Below are positions 1 to 9,166 of a stretch of 64,000 nt of DNA, one piece after another (position 1 is the stretch's first letter; each line of letters begins with the position of its first letter). The stretch lies in NCBI RefSeq assembly GCF_040654195.1, contig NZ_JBFAHM010000004.1:496001-560000 (forward strand). The letters are read 5' to 3'. The stretch comes from Hamadaea sp013361475. GTDB taxonomy: Bacteria; Actinomycetota; Actinomycetes; Mycobacteriales; Micromonosporaceae. The notes under the pieces were generated by a model. That model had not been told where the DNA came from and did not search any database. It saw only the letters and a program-made list of their open reading frames with translations. The position numbers were made by a program, and so were the translations under genes.

Positions 1-1430
1 ACGAGCGCCGCTCGGGACTCCAGCCCCGGCTCATGACCTGCTTGTGGATCTCGTCGCGGGCGGCGATCCATCCGCCGGTCTCCGCCGGCCAGCCGAGTTC
101 CCGGGCCAGCCGGATCGTCCGGTCGAGCGCGACCCAGGACATCACCCGGGCGTAGACGAAGTGCTTGCGCCCGCCGCGGGTCTCCCAGATTCCTTCGTCG
201 GGCTGGTCCCAATGTGCGGCCACCCAGTCGGCGAGCCGGCAGAGCCGCTCCCAGCCGCTGGTGCCCAGACGTCCTGCGCCGCCCTTGTACGCGGTCCAGA
301 TGGCGTCGAGCATCTCGCCGTAGATGTCGAGCTGCAGCTGGTGGGCCGCGCCGTTGCCGATCCGGACGGGTCGTGAGCTGCGGTATCCGTCGAGGTGGCT
401 GAGGGTGTGCTCGTCGAGATCCGAGGAGCCGTCGACCCGGTACATGATCTGCAGCGGCCCGCCGTTCGCGCCGCCGACACCGCCGGGACGGGCCGACAGC
501 CAGCGGAACAGACGCCGGGCTTCGTCGACGTAGCCGAGGCGCAGCAGGGCGTGCACGGACAGGCTCGCGTCACGGATCCAGGCGTACCGGTAGTCCCAGT
601 TGCGTTCGCCGCCGATCTGCTCGGGCAGGCCCGCCGTGGGTGCCGCGACGAGCGCCCCGGTGGGGCTGTAGGTGAGCAGCTTGAGGGTGATCGCGGAGCG
701 CATGATCGTCTCCCGCCATCGCCCTCGGTAGGCGCTCGAACTGACCCAGCGGTGCCACCAGTCCAGTGTGGAGCGATACCGGCCGTCGATCTCGGCGGCG
801 GAGACCCGCCGGGGCACCTCCTCCTCGACGCCACCGCTCACGGCGAACCACGCCTCCTCCCCGGCGGCGAGGTCGAGGACGGTGGTGATGTCCTCGCCGT
901 CGGGGACGAGCTTGCGATCACTGTCGAAGCGAAGCGAACGTCCACTCGCCCGGAACACCGCAGACTCGCCGTCGTGTTCCAGCCGGTGCTCGGCCCGGCC
1001 GTAGTCGAACCGGGGCGCGCAGCGGACGTCGAGACGGACCTCGCCGCGTACGACGCGCACCATCCGCACCAGCAGGTCGACGGTGTCGGTCGCGCGGCCG
1101 GTGACGGGCATGAAGTCGACGACCTCGGCGACCCCCTGCTCGCCGAGGAACCGGGTCACCAGCACCGCCGAATCGGGCAGGTAGAGCTGCCGGGCCGACC
1201 ACTCCTCCCCGATCGGCGCGATGCGGAACAGCCCACCCCGCTCGGGGTCGAGCAGGCTGGCGAACACGCTGGGCGCGTCGAAACGTCCCGGGCAGTACCA
1301 GCTGATCGCTCCGGTGGTGTCCGCGAGCGCCGCCGTCCGCAGGTTGCCGATCAGCCCGTGCTCGGCGATCGGGACGTAGTTCTGGGTGTCGATCGCCTGC
1401 TCCGCCTGCACGCTGTACAGCATCTTCATA
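1..1430 (-). CDS. Glycoside hydrolase family 15 (glucoamylase/trehalase-like), 3' end outside window
   Basis: About 476 codons are visible; the frame is still open at the left edge, so the C-terminus is missing. The N-terminus (IAEHGLIGNLRTAAL, then ISWYCPGRFDAPSVFASLLD) and the block ERNWDYRYAWIRDASLS are hallmarks of bacterial GH15 proteins, inverting alpha-glucosidases that include trehalases and dextran or starch glucosidases. The protein has no signal peptide, so a cytoplasmic role such as trehalose or oligoglucan turnover is likely; the substrate cannot be told from sequence. ATG at 1430 is chosen; ATG at 1424 and an in-frame GTG 12 bases upstream are alternatives. The family usually has about 600 residues, so roughly 120 are missing. 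Bases 1431-1627, upstream, hold no other gene. Confidence 0.93.
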
Positions 1431-1627
1431 CTGATCCGCACCCCACCAGCTGTCTGAGTTCGGCGATGTCCGGCAGGTCGATCTGGCGCGTATCACGTGA
1501 CGCGCGGCCGACCAGGGCGGCCACGCCACCCACGGCAAGGCTTCATTGTCCCACGGACCGGGCCTGGCCTGCGCGCATTCACCCAGGCTCGCGGGAGCGG
1601 AAGATCGGCGGCCGCTGTGGGATCGTC

Positions 1628-3193
1628 ATGCGCATGGCGAACGCGTTCGAGATCCATCTGACCGTCGGCTACGACGTCGAGCGGGCGGCCGTGGTGGCTC
1701 AGCGCCACGGCGCGAAGTTCGCGCACATCATGCTCGACCGCGGCGCTCGGCAATCGCAGCCCATGATCACCATTTCCGGCACGGGTACGCTCGCCGCCCA
1801 GCACAAGCTGGTCACCCGGTGGCAGCGAATCCTCGCCAAGGCCGGCTTGTACGTTTTCCGGACGAAGATCGAGGGTGCGCCCTGGAACGACGGCGTGCCG
1901 GACACCGAGGACGAGGCCCGCCGCGAGCCGACCGGCCGCTACTTCGAACACCACCTCAAGCTGCTACTGCCGGACGCGTCCGCCACCCGGCTGATCGAGC
2001 TGACCCAGGTCGTGGAGCCGTTCGGGGCACGCCTGTCACGCAACGCTCGGCGGCACCACGACGACAGCCGGCACGAGCGGTTCGTGACGCAGCGCTGCTT
2101 CGGGGTGGGACGCAGTGGAGCCCGGGAGCACCTCGACGCGCTCGTGACCGCCCTGCGTACGCGGCCGGAGGAGATCCTCGAGGTGGAGGCCGAGTATGTC
2201 TTCGAAGACTCTCGCCTCGGCTACGACGACGGCTGGTTGGCCGAGACCCCGCACTTCTACAACCAGGCGTACGAGGACACACACCGTCACGCGCCGGAGG
2301 GGGAGGTCGATTATCCGCCGACTTACCTGCCGGTTCCCGAAGACGGCCCGACGGTGTACCAGCGGGCGGCGTTCGACCCTGCCTTGAAGCAGTACCCGAA
2401 CGCGTACCGGGCCGGCGAGCCGGTGTTCCAGGTCCGCACGGTGGACGCACGCTGGCGAGCGACCCGGCAGGCGTCGGCCGCCCATGTCCTCGCCTTGATC
2501 ACCGCCTCCCGCTGGGCCGACCATCTGGTGCTGCGGGGAAGCACGACGCTGCGGGCGTGGCTGGGCGAGACGGCCCGCGAGCCGGGCGACCTCGACTTCG
2601 TCGTCGTCCCCGCCGACTTCCGCGCCAACGCCCCGTCCGCCGACCGCATGCTCGCCGACATCGTCGAGGCGGTACGCGCCGACCCCGGTCCGGGTCTGCG
2701 GGCCGAGCATGTCGCCGCCGTCGACATCTGGACCTACGACCGGGTGCCCGGCCGACGGCTGACCTTCCCTTTCGTCGCCCCCGACCTGCCCCGCGGAACC
2801 GTCCAGGTCGACTTCGTCTTCGGCGAGGCGATGCCGGTCGCGGCTCAACGCGTATCCGTTTATGGAGTTGATGTTGCTTGCGCGCCGCCGGACCTGGCGC
2901 TGGCGTGGAAGCTCATGTGGCTGGAATCGGACATGTACCCGCAGGGCAAGGACCTGGTGGACGCCGCGCTCCTGGCGGAATACACGACCGTCTCGCTGGA
3001 CTTGGTCCGTGACGTATTACGGACCGCGCCGCCCGGCACGGGCATCGAGCCGGACGGGTTCACCGCGGCGTCGGTGCTGAGGTGGGACGTGGATTGGGAG
3101 AACTTCGCCGACGAGTACCCCGGTGCGGTCGGGGACGCCCGCGAGTGGCAGGAGCGGCTGGCTCGCGCGCTGGATCGGTCGTTCGCGGCCTGA
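1628..3193 (+). CDS. AbiEii/AbiGii-type nucleotidyltransferase with an uncharacterised N-terminal domain
   Basis: 521 residues. The C-terminal half (about 275-521) has the nucleotidyltransferase signature of the AbiEii (DUF1814) family: LRGSTTLRAWLGE followed by GDLDFVV, matching the pattern hG[GS]x9-13Dh[DE]h, and a later VQVDFVF acidic strand. AbiEii proteins are the toxin half of type IV abortive-infection toxin-antitoxin pairs and transfer nucleotides to RNA. The N-terminal half (1-270) starts FEIHLTVGYDVERA, contains a conserved-looking GRYFEHHLKLLL segment, and I recognise no family in it. No AbiEi-type antitoxin lies next to it. The open frame runs far upstream, but that part is antisense to the GH15 gene; ATG at 1628 or 1634 is the likely start. 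It could be a housekeeping nucleotidyltransferase rather than a toxin. Confidence 0.8.
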   Translation: MRMANAFEIHLTVGYDVERAAVVAQRHGAKFAHIMLDRGARQSQPMITISGTGTLAAQHKLVTRWQRILAKAGLYVFRTKIEGAPWNDGVPDTEDEARREPTGRYFEHHLKLLLPDASATRLIELTQVVEPFGARLSRNARRHHDDSRHERFVTQRCFGVGRSGAREHLDALVTALRTRPEEILEVEAEYVFEDSRLGYDDGWLAETPHFYNQAYEDTHRHAPEGEVDYPPTYLPVPEDGPTVYQRAAFDPALKQYPNAYRAGEPVFQVRTVDARWRATRQASAAHVLALITASRWADHLVLRGSTTLRAWLGETAREPGDLDFVVVPADFRANAPSADRMLADIVEAVRADPGPGLRAEHVAAVDIWTYDRVPGRRLTFPFVAPDLPRGTVQVDFVFGEAMPVAAQRVSVYGVDVACAPPDLALAWKLMWLESDMYPQGKDLVDAALLAEYTTVSLDLVRDVLRTAPPGTGIEPDGFTAASVLRWDVDWENFADEYPGAVGDAREWQERLARALDRSFAA

Positions 3194-3236
3194 GCGATCG
3201 ACATTCGACGGACACCACGGCGAAGGATCGCGCTTG

Positions 3237-3242
3237 TACGAT
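3237..3242 (+). promoter_or_regulatory. -10 box TACGAT, leaderless start
   Basis: TACGAT ends six bases before the ATG at 3249 and no Shine-Dalgarno is present, as expected for a leaderless transcript. No convincing -35 is seen. Confidence 0.45.
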
Positions 3243-3248
3243 GCGTCG

Positions 3249-3491
3249 ATGGTGGAACCTGGAATGTCGTTCGGCAGACTCGCCGCCCTGCTCTGCTGCC
3301 CCATCGTCGTGCTCGCCATTGTGGGCGGAGTCGTCTGGGCGATCGTTTACTTCACCCGCAGGCAGAGCAGGTCCGCCGGCCAAACATCGACTCCGCCGGT
3401 AGCGCAGCCGCCCCACGCGCAGCCGCCTTCTTCGCCGCCGCAGCCGCCCGCGCCTCCGGCGTCGGAGCCGACGCCGCCGTCGCCGGAGTAG
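3249..3491 (+). CDS. Small single-pass membrane protein with proline-rich tail
   Basis: 80 residues: a short N-terminus, one hydrophobic helix (LAALLCCPIVVLAIVGGVVW, about 10-29), a basic stop-transfer patch (RRQSR) and a low-complexity Pro/Ser/Ala tail ending PPSPE. The arrangement suggests a membrane anchor with an exposed flexible tail. No family is recognised and no function can be given. The start is supported by the TACGAT box six bases upstream; the open frame extends further 5' but overlaps the preceding gene. Confidence 0.5.
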   Translation: MVEPGMSFGRLAALLCCPIVVLAIVGGVVWAIVYFTRRQSRSAGQTSTPPVAQPPHAQPPSSPPQPPAPPASEPTPPSPE

Positions 3492-3512
3492 GTTCGGCCG
3501 CTAACGCTGTCC

Positions 3513-3959
3513 TTAGTGGGCGACCGCCCGACCGTAACCGGGCCGGTGTGACTGATCGATGCCATGCTGGTCCCACGAGTACAGGTGCAGCGTCAGACCA
3601 TCCGGATCGTCGAAGACCAGCAGCCAGCCGATGGACGCCTCGATGACCGGCGAGCGGCGGATGCCCAACTCGTCGAGGCGCGCCGCCCAGGCTTCGATGT
3701 CGTCCTTGCCGTCGACCGCGAAGCTGACCGGATCGAACCCCTGACAGCCTTCGGCGGCCTTCGGGTTCACCCGAAAGGCGATCATGGTGTCGCCCAGCCC
3801 GGGTGCCGTGCCGGCCACTCCCCTGGTGACGCCGTCAGCCTCGGGGAACTCCATGGTCGTCTCGAACCCGAAGACCTCGCCGTACCAGGCCACCGAGCGA
3901 GCCAGATCGGTGACGGGGATCTTGATGTGGTGGATGCCGGACAGGATCGGCTTGTTCAT
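3513..3959 (-). CDS. VOC (glyoxalase/bleomycin-resistance fold) protein
   Basis: 148 residues with two beta-alpha-beta-beta-beta modules typical of the vicinal oxygen chelate superfamily: GIHHIKIPVTDLARSVAWYG at the N-terminus and DDPDGLTLHLYSWDQHG at the C-terminus. The metal-ligand positions (His in the first strand, Glu/His later) are partly visible. Family members include glyoxalases, dioxygenases and drug-binding proteins; the reaction cannot be assigned. It is divergent from a TetR regulator (start 4022), separated by about 60 bases, so it is probably that regulator's target. Confidence 0.85.
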   Translation of the reverse strand: MNKPILSGIHHIKIPVTDLARSVAWYGEVFGFETTMEFPEADGVTRGVAGTAPGLGDTMIAFRVNPKAAEGCQGFDPVSFAVDGKDDIEAWAARLDELGIRRSPVIEASIGWLLVFDDPDGLTLHLYSWDQHGIDQSHRPGYGRAVAH

Positions 3960-4008
3960 CGGGGACCCCCGAACACATTGGGCGCAGCCGCGCTGCGGCG
4001 AATATCTG

Positions 4009-4014
4009 TAGAAT
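4009..4014 (+). promoter_or_regulatory. -10 box TAGAAT, leaderless start for TetR gene
   Basis: TAGAAT ends seven bases before ATG 4022. This favours 4022 over the upstream in-frame ATG at 4013, which lies inside the -10 box itself. The region also holds the promoter of the divergent VOC gene. Confidence 0.5.
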
Positions 4015-4021
4015 GCTCTTC

Positions 4022-4666
4022 ATGGCCGAACCCGTCAAGAGGCCCTACCGGTCGCCGGCCCGCGCTGCGGCCGCCGCCGTCACCCGTGAGCGCATCCGCG
4101 AAGCCGCGGGCCGGCTGTTCACCGCCCAAGGCTTCGCGGCGACCACGATGAAACAGGTCGCGACCGACGCCGGCGTCGGCGAACGGACCCTCTACGACGC
4201 CTTTCCCACGAAAGCCCAGCTCTTCGGACACATCCTCGCTGTCGCCACAGTCGGCGACGAGCAACCGATCCGGGTCGCCGAACGCCCTGAAATCATCGCC
4301 GCCCACGAGGCAGCCGATCCCCGTGAGGCGATCAGCCTCTTCGTCGCCTACAGCAGTGATCTGCTGGAGCGAGCCGGAGACCTGATCATGGTGAGCGTGG
4401 AGGCGGCCGGGACCGACCCCGACATGCGAGCCGCAGCCGACGCCGGCTCCCGCGCCCACCACGAAGTCATGCTCGCCTTCGCCCAGGCACTCGACGCTCG
4501 CGGCGCGCTGCGGCCAGGCCTAGACACGACGACCGCCGCCGACATCCTGTACGCGCTCAGCTCGCCTCACATGCACCAACTCCTGCGACGGCACCGCGGA
4601 TGGGGTGCTGAGCGCTATCGCAACTGGCTCACCGAGGCGCTGGTACGCGAACTCCTCGGTGAATAG
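4022..4666 (+). CDS. TetR/AcrR family transcriptional regulator
   Basis: 214 residues. The N-terminal helix-turn-helix (about 20-65: TRERIREAAGRLFTAQGFAA, VATDAGVGERTLYDAFPTK) is a textbook TetR_N domain with TxxxIAxxAGVxxxTLYxxF spacing. The remaining two thirds form the variable ligand/dimer domain. It probably represses itself and the divergent VOC gene at 3513-3959. The inducer is unknown. A GC-rich hairpin follows the stop codon. Confidence 0.92.
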   Translation: MAEPVKRPYRSPARAAAAAVTRERIREAAGRLFTAQGFAATTMKQVATDAGVGERTLYDAFPTKAQLFGHILAVATVGDEQPIRVAERPEIIAAHEAADPREAISLFVAYSSDLLERAGDLIMVSVEAAGTDPDMRAAADAGSRAHHEVMLAFAQALDARGALRPGLDTTTAADILYALSSPHMHQLLRRHRGWGAERYRNWLTEALVRELLGE

Positions 4667-4690
4667 CCCGCGGCCGTGTAACACGCGGGC
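4666..4690 (+). terminator. Hairpin after TetR gene
   Basis: Arms GCCCGCG (4666-4672) and CGCGGGC (4684-4690) are perfectly complementary with an 11-base loop, starting at the last base of the TetR stop codon. There is no U-tract, as is usual for actinobacterial hairpin terminators. Confidence 0.5.
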
Positions 4691-4734
4691 CATAGCTGCG
4701 CCCGATGCCGGTGGGCGTCGGCGATGCTGTGGGT

Positions 4735-4950
4735 GTGGAGTACGTGTCCAGAGTGCCGCGACCGCCGCTGGACGGGCTGATCGACGACCTCTACTACCTA
4801 GAAGGTGCACCGCCGTACGCCCGGCTGACGCTGCCGCCAGCGCCGGCGGCGTTGCTCGTCGGGCCACACGCTGGACGGCTGGCCGCTGCCGGCCGATTGA
4901 TTTCTTACAAGACCGGCAGCTCACGACACGTTAACTTGGGGGCAACCTGA
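4735..4950 (+). pseudogene. Remnant of an AraC-family regulator (N-terminus only)
   Basis: The translation VEYVSRVPRPPLDGLIDDLY, then LEGAPPYARLTLPPAPAALL, closely matches the N-terminus of a common actinobacterial AraC/XylS regulator family, in which the next residues are normally like VNLGAPFRI. Here about 25 unrelated residues follow, then VNLGAT and a stop, so both the cupin-like domain and the two C-terminal helix-turn-helix motifs (about 220 residues) are missing. The pattern suggests an internal insertion followed by deletion of the 3' part. The family match is from memory of the motif, not from a search. Confidence 0.5.
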
Positions 4951-4966
4951 AGCAGAGGAGAGCCCC

Positions 4967-5548
4967 GTGGGCAAGGTAGTCATGTACAGCTCGGTTTCGG
5001 TGGACGGCTTCGTCGCGGACGACAATGACCAGCCCGGACCGCTGTTCGACTGGTTGTCCAGCGGTGACGTCGCGTTGGACGAGAGCGGCGTGCTGAAGGT
5101 GTCGCAGACGTCCTACGACTACACCCGGCCGTATTGGGATCAGATCGGGGTAACGGTCGTCGGCCGCCACGTCTTCGACCTGACGGACGGCTGGGATGGG
5201 AAGCCTCCGGGCGGAATCGACCACGTGGTCGTCGTGACGCACCGGCCGGCGCCCGACGGGTGGGACCCCGAGGCGCCGTTCCACTTCGTCGACGGCGTCG
5301 AGGCAGCCATGGCCAAGGCTCAGGAACTTGCGGGTGACCGCGTTGTCGAGGTCGCCGCCGGCAACGTCGGTGGCCAGGTGCTTGCCGCGGGCCTCATCGA
5401 CGAGGTGCGCATGGACGTCGTTCCCGTCGTGTTCGGGTCCGGCAAACGCTACTTCGGATCGGTCCAAGGACAGCACCTGTTGGAGGATCCTGACGTGATG
5501 ATTCAGGGCAACCGGGTGCTTCACCTGCGCTTTCGAGTACGCCGTTGA
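4967..5548 (+). CDS. RibD C-terminal / dihydrofolate-reductase-like protein
   Basis: 193 residues. KVVMYSSVSVDGFVADDNDQ at the N-terminus, VVGRHVFDLTDGW in the middle and GGQVLAAGLIDEVRMDVVPV near the C-terminus are signatures of the RibD_C/DHFR-like family (YyaP/YwjB group), NADPH-dependent reductases of unknown substrate often found as single genes in actinobacteria. The GTG start is fixed by an AGAGGAG ribosome binding site at 4954-4960, six bases upstream. It follows the AraC remnant, which may once have regulated it. Confidence 0.9.
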   Translation: MGKVVMYSSVSVDGFVADDNDQPGPLFDWLSSGDVALDESGVLKVSQTSYDYTRPYWDQIGVTVVGRHVFDLTDGWDGKPPGGIDHVVVVTHRPAPDGWDPEAPFHFVDGVEAAMAKAQELAGDRVVEVAAGNVGGQVLAAGLIDEVRMDVVPVVFGSGKRYFGSVQGQHLLEDPDVMIQGNRVLHLRFRVRR

Positions 5549-5603
5549 CCAGGCTGAACGGCACGCGAACACATCCACTGCCGAGGGTGGCACAAGGTCG
5601 GCC

Positions 5604-6452
5604 CTAGGCCGGGCGGCGTCCCCAGGCCGAGATGAGCGGGGCGAGCGTGAGATCGAGTTCACCGGCTTCGATGGCGGCCAAGTGGTCGTCGACCTGGGCG
5701 TCGTCGGCCAGCCCAGCGGCGAGCAGTTCGGTGCGGACCATGCGTACTGTCGCGGATTCGAGCCGGTCGCAGGCCAGCCCGCCGACCGGGAAGCTGCCGG
5801 ACGCGGTTACGTCGACCAGGCCTGCGGTACGCAACGCGTGCGGCAGCGTACGGCCGTAGCGCATGTCGGCGCCGCGCCGGGTCATCAGCTCCCGGACTGC
5901 GCGGCGCAGCCGGTTGGCGCGCCGCTGCGCCGGGCCGACCTCGTCGAGGCAGGCCAGTGGCTGCAGCTCGGTGTCGGCATCTTCGATCAACAGCCAGCCG
6001 CCGGGTCGCAGCGCCGCCACCATCGTCGCCAACGCGCGGGCACGGTCGGGTACGTGAACGAGCAGGAGCCGCGCGTGGACCAGGTCGAACGTGCCTGGCT
6101 GCGGCGGCGGATCCGCGACGATGTCGTGCCGGCGCACCTCGTAGCCGCTGTCCGGGTCCAACCAGGTCGGATTGATGTCCGTGGCCAGGACGTAGCCGGT
6201 CGGTCCGACGGCCTTGGCGAGTGCCTCGGGGATGCTCGGCCCGCCGGCACCGACTTCCCAGCAGCGCCAGCCCGCCTTCATTCCGAGCCGGTCGAGGTGC
6301 CCAAGCGTGACACCGTCGAACAGCTGAGCCAGCCAGGTGAACCGCTCGCCCGCCTCCATTCGTGCGTTGTCGAGCAGATAGCCGTGGCCGGGGGATGATT
6401 CGGCAGCGTCCGACTCATGCTCGGGATCGGCAGCGGATTGCGAGGAACTCAC
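5604..6452 (-). CDS. SAM-dependent class I methyltransferase
   Basis: 282 residues. After a hydrophilic N-terminus come the Rossmann motifs: CWEVGAGGPSIPEALAKAVG (motif I, SAM-binding GxGxG-like), VLATDINPTW (acidic residue at the end of beta 2), FDLVHARLLLVHVPDRARAL (motif post-II) and LRPGGWLLIEDAD. The family covers methylation of small molecules such as quinones, sterols and antibiotics; the substrate is not evident. The GTG at 6452 has GAGGA seven bases upstream and is preferred over longer versions of the frame. It lies downstream of the UvrA-like gene on the same strand with a 224-base gap, so it may have its own promoter. Confidence 0.85.
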   Translation of the reverse strand: MSSSQSAADPEHESDAAESSPGHGYLLDNARMEAGERFTWLAQLFDGVTLGHLDRLGMKAGWRCWEVGAGGPSIPEALAKAVGPTGYVLATDINPTWLDPDSGYEVRRHDIVADPPPQPGTFDLVHARLLLVHVPDRARALATMVAALRPGGWLLIEDADTELQPLACLDEVGPAQRRANRLRRAVRELMTRRGADMRYGRTLPHALRTAGLVDVTASGSFPVGGLACDRLESATVRMVRTELLAAGLADDAQVDDHLAAIEAGELDLTLAPLISAWGRRPA

Positions 6453-6676
6453 GCCCACATCCTCACGACCCACCGCGCGCTGTGCCAGCGCGACACACGA
6501 AAACGCTGACATAACCTCGCTCCAGCCAGCCGGAGCCGACGCCTTCGGCGAACGGGCTATTGCCGGAAAGCCGTACCGTTCGGACGGGTCAAGCCGGATT
6601 GTTCGTTCTCCAATGAAGACGCGGTTGTGACTCAAGGCCGATAGCCGGGCGGTGGTACTGCCTGCGCCGGCCGGCA

Positions 6677-9073
6677 TCAGCCGAATGATCCCGCTGCCTG
6701 GTGGTGCACGGAATGTCGCCGAACGGCGGCACAATCCGCCTCACGTTTGCTCGTCTGGCTCGCGTCTGCGGCGTTGTCGGAGCCGGCGTCAGACTGGACG
6801 TGAAGCCGCAAATGCGTCGCGGTGTGCGTGTCGCCCGTGGCGATCATCTGATCCGGCGTGCCCTCGAAGACGATGCGGCCGCCCTCGTGTCCGGCCTCGG
6901 GACCGAGGTCGATGATCCAGTCGGCGGCCGAAACGATGGCGAGGTTGTGTTCGATCACGATGAGTGTGGAGCCTGCGGCGACCAGGCGGTCGAGCAGAAT
7001 GAGCAACCGCGCGATGTCGGCGATGTGCAGCCCGGTAGTCGGTTCATCGAGGATGATCGTGCGACCGGGTGTTCCCAGTTCGGCGGCGAGCTTGAGTCGT
7101 TGCCGTTCGCCGCCGGAAAGCGTCGTGAGCATCTGGCCGAGGGTGAGGTACTCGAGCCCCACGTCGCGGAGCCGTTCGAGGATGCGCAGGATCGGCGGCT
7201 GAGGGAAGAACTCGAGTGCGCCGGTCACGCTCATCTCGAACACGTCGGCGATGCTCCTGCCGTTGACAGTGTGAGCCTGGGCCTCCGGGGTGAAGCGGCG
7301 TCCGTCGCAGACCTCGCACCGGGTGAGCACCCCTTCCATGAAGGCGAGGTCGGTGTAGATGACGCCGTTGCCTTCGCAGGCGGTGCATCCTCCGGTCGAG
7401 TTCGGTGTGAAGAGTCCGGCTGGCTGCCTCGTGGCCTTGGCGAAGGCATCGCGGATGAGGTTCAGCAGGCCCGTGAACGTGGCCGGGTTGGAGCGTCGCG
7501 ATCCCCGGATCGGTCGCTGGTCGATGACCACGGCGTCGGGCTCGGCTGCGGGCAGGCTGCCGAGGATGAGGCTGCTCTTGCCGGACCCGGCGACGCCGGT
7601 CACGACGGTCATCACACCCTGCGGGACGCGGGTGCTGACGTGCTGGAGGTTGTTGGCGGTTGCGTCTCGAATGTCGATCCATCCGGTCGGCTCGCGGCGC
7701 GCTCGCTCCGTTCGCCGGTGGTCGCGCAGCCCTCGCCCGGTGGGGGTAGCCGCGCGGATCAGCCCGGTGTAGTCGCCCTGATAGACGATCTGCCCGCCGG
7801 CGGCGCCGGCTCCGGGGCCGAGGTCGATGATGTGGTCGGCGAGCGCCATGATGTCGGGATCGTGCTCGACCACCAGCACGGTGTTGCCCCGGTCTCGCAG
7901 GGCCAGCAGCATCCGTCCGAGTGCCGCCACGTCACGCGGATGGAGTCCGACCGTGGGTTCATCGAAGACGTAGAGCATGTCCGCCAGGGCGCTGCCGAGG
8001 TGACGGACCATCTTGATCCGCTGAGCCTCCCCGCCCGACAGCGTGGAGGTCGCGCGGTCGAGGCTGAGGTAGCCCAGTCCGAGCGTCTTCATCCGTTCCA
8101 GATGGACGCGCAAGCTCGCGACCAGCGGCGCGACCGCGTGGCCGTCGATGCCGGCTGTCCAGTCCAGCAGGTCGCTGACCTGCATGGCGTTGCAGTCCGC
8201 GATCGAGGTCCCGGCGATGAGGCTGTCGCGTGCTGCGGCCGCCAAGCGACTGCCGCGGCATTCAGGGCAGGCGCCTCGTGCAACTATCCGCTCGAAGGCC
8301 ACCCGCTGGGCGCCCTTGAACGAGGCAGCCTCGCGCTGGAGATAGATGCGGTTGAAGCGCGACACCAGTCCCTCGTAGGCGGTGCCCACCGCGTCCATGC
8401 CCGCCGGCGGGGTGTACTTTCCCGCCGGAGCGTGCAGGAATAGCTCGCGCTGTTCGGGTGTGTAGTCGCGCACCTTCATGTCGGGATCGAAGAACCCCGA
8501 CTTCGCGTATGCCTTCCACAGCCACGTCCCCGGCTTGAACGTCGGGAAGGTGATCGCTCCCTCGTTCAGGGAGCGGTCGTCGTCCACCAACTCCGCCTCG
8601 ACCGCGGTCGAGGCGACGCCGAGACCCTGACAGTTCGGGCACATGCCGGCGGGGTCGTTGAAGCTGTATGCGTTCGAGTAACCCGCGGACGGATGCCCGA
8701 GCCGCGAGAACAGCAGCCGCAGCCGCGCGCCGATGTCGCTGATGGTGCCCACCGTGGAACGCGGGCCGCCACCGAGCCGTTGCTGATCGACCACGATTAC
8801 CGCGGACAGGTTCTCCAGCACGTCCACGTCCGGATGGGCATAGCTGGGCAACCGGCCTTGGGCGAACGCGGAGAACGTCTCGTTGAGCTGACGCGCGGAC
8901 TCGGCCGCGATGGTGTCGAACACCAGCGACGACTTTCCCGATCCCGAGACGCCCGTCACGACGACGAGTTGATGCTTGGGCACGTCGATGTCGATGTCTT
9001 TGAGCGAGTTCTGCCGCGCGCCCCGAACCCGGATCGCGTCCACCTGATCGAGCTTCACGACAACCTCCTGCAA
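6677..9073 (-). CDS. UvrA-like ABC ATPase (DrrC-type drug resistance protein)
   Basis: 798 residues. Two ABC ATPase modules are seen: Walker A GVSGSGKSS at 41-49 and GVAGSGKSS in the second half, and signature motifs TLSGGEAQR and TLSGGERQR each followed by Walker B (VFDEPTVGLH, ILDEPTTGLH). Four zinc-finger-like CxxC pairs (CPNC, CPEC, CTAC, CEVC) are typical of UvrA. The length is shorter than housekeeping UvrA (about 950-1000), and it matches the paralogues such as DrrC that protect against DNA-intercalating drugs. It is divergent from a TetR gene with a palindromic operator, which fits inducible resistance. Role in drug resistance is inference from family and context. Confidence 0.92.
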   Translation of the reverse strand: MQEVVVKLDQVDAIRVRGARQNSLKDIDIDVPKHQLVVVTGVSGSGKSSLVFDTIAAESARQLNETFSAFAQGRLPSYAHPDVDVLENLSAVIVVDQQRLGGGPRSTVGTISDIGARLRLLFSRLGHPSAGYSNAYSFNDPAGMCPNCQGLGVASTAVEAELVDDDRSLNEGAITFPTFKPGTWLWKAYAKSGFFDPDMKVRDYTPEQRELFLHAPAGKYTPPAGMDAVGTAYEGLVSRFNRIYLQREAASFKGAQRVAFERIVARGACPECRGSRLAAAARDSLIAGTSIADCNAMQVSDLLDWTAGIDGHAVAPLVASLRVHLERMKTLGLGYLSLDRATSTLSGGEAQRIKMVRHLGSALADMLYVFDEPTVGLHPRDVAALGRMLLALRDRGNTVLVVEHDPDIMALADHIIDLGPGAGAAGGQIVYQGDYTGLIRAATPTGRGLRDHRRTERARREPTGWIDIRDATANNLQHVSTRVPQGVMTVVTGVAGSGKSSLILGSLPAAEPDAVVIDQRPIRGSRRSNPATFTGLLNLIRDAFAKATRQPAGLFTPNSTGGCTACEGNGVIYTDLAFMEGVLTRCEVCDGRRFTPEAQAHTVNGRSIADVFEMSVTGALEFFPQPPILRILERLRDVGLEYLTLGQMLTTLSGGERQRLKLAAELGTPGRTIILDEPTTGLHIADIARLLILLDRLVAAGSTLIVIEHNLAIVSAADWIIDLGPEAGHEGGRIVFEGTPDQMIATGDTHTATHLRLHVQSDAGSDNAADASQTSKREADCAAVRRHSVHHQAAGSFG

Positions 9074-9166
9074 CGCCGTCGAACGCGGGCGCGACCGAAG
9101 CCTGCCAACGACTTCAGGCCCACCCGCGCACGGTGATCGAGCCTCGCGGACTCTCGCCCATGGGCG

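Noticed and set aside
395..1627. Plus-strand open frame extending the AbiEii gene by about 410 codons at its 5' end
   Set aside because: It is antisense to the GH15 gene, whose protein motifs are unmistakable; the GC-rich third codon positions keep the opposite frame open.
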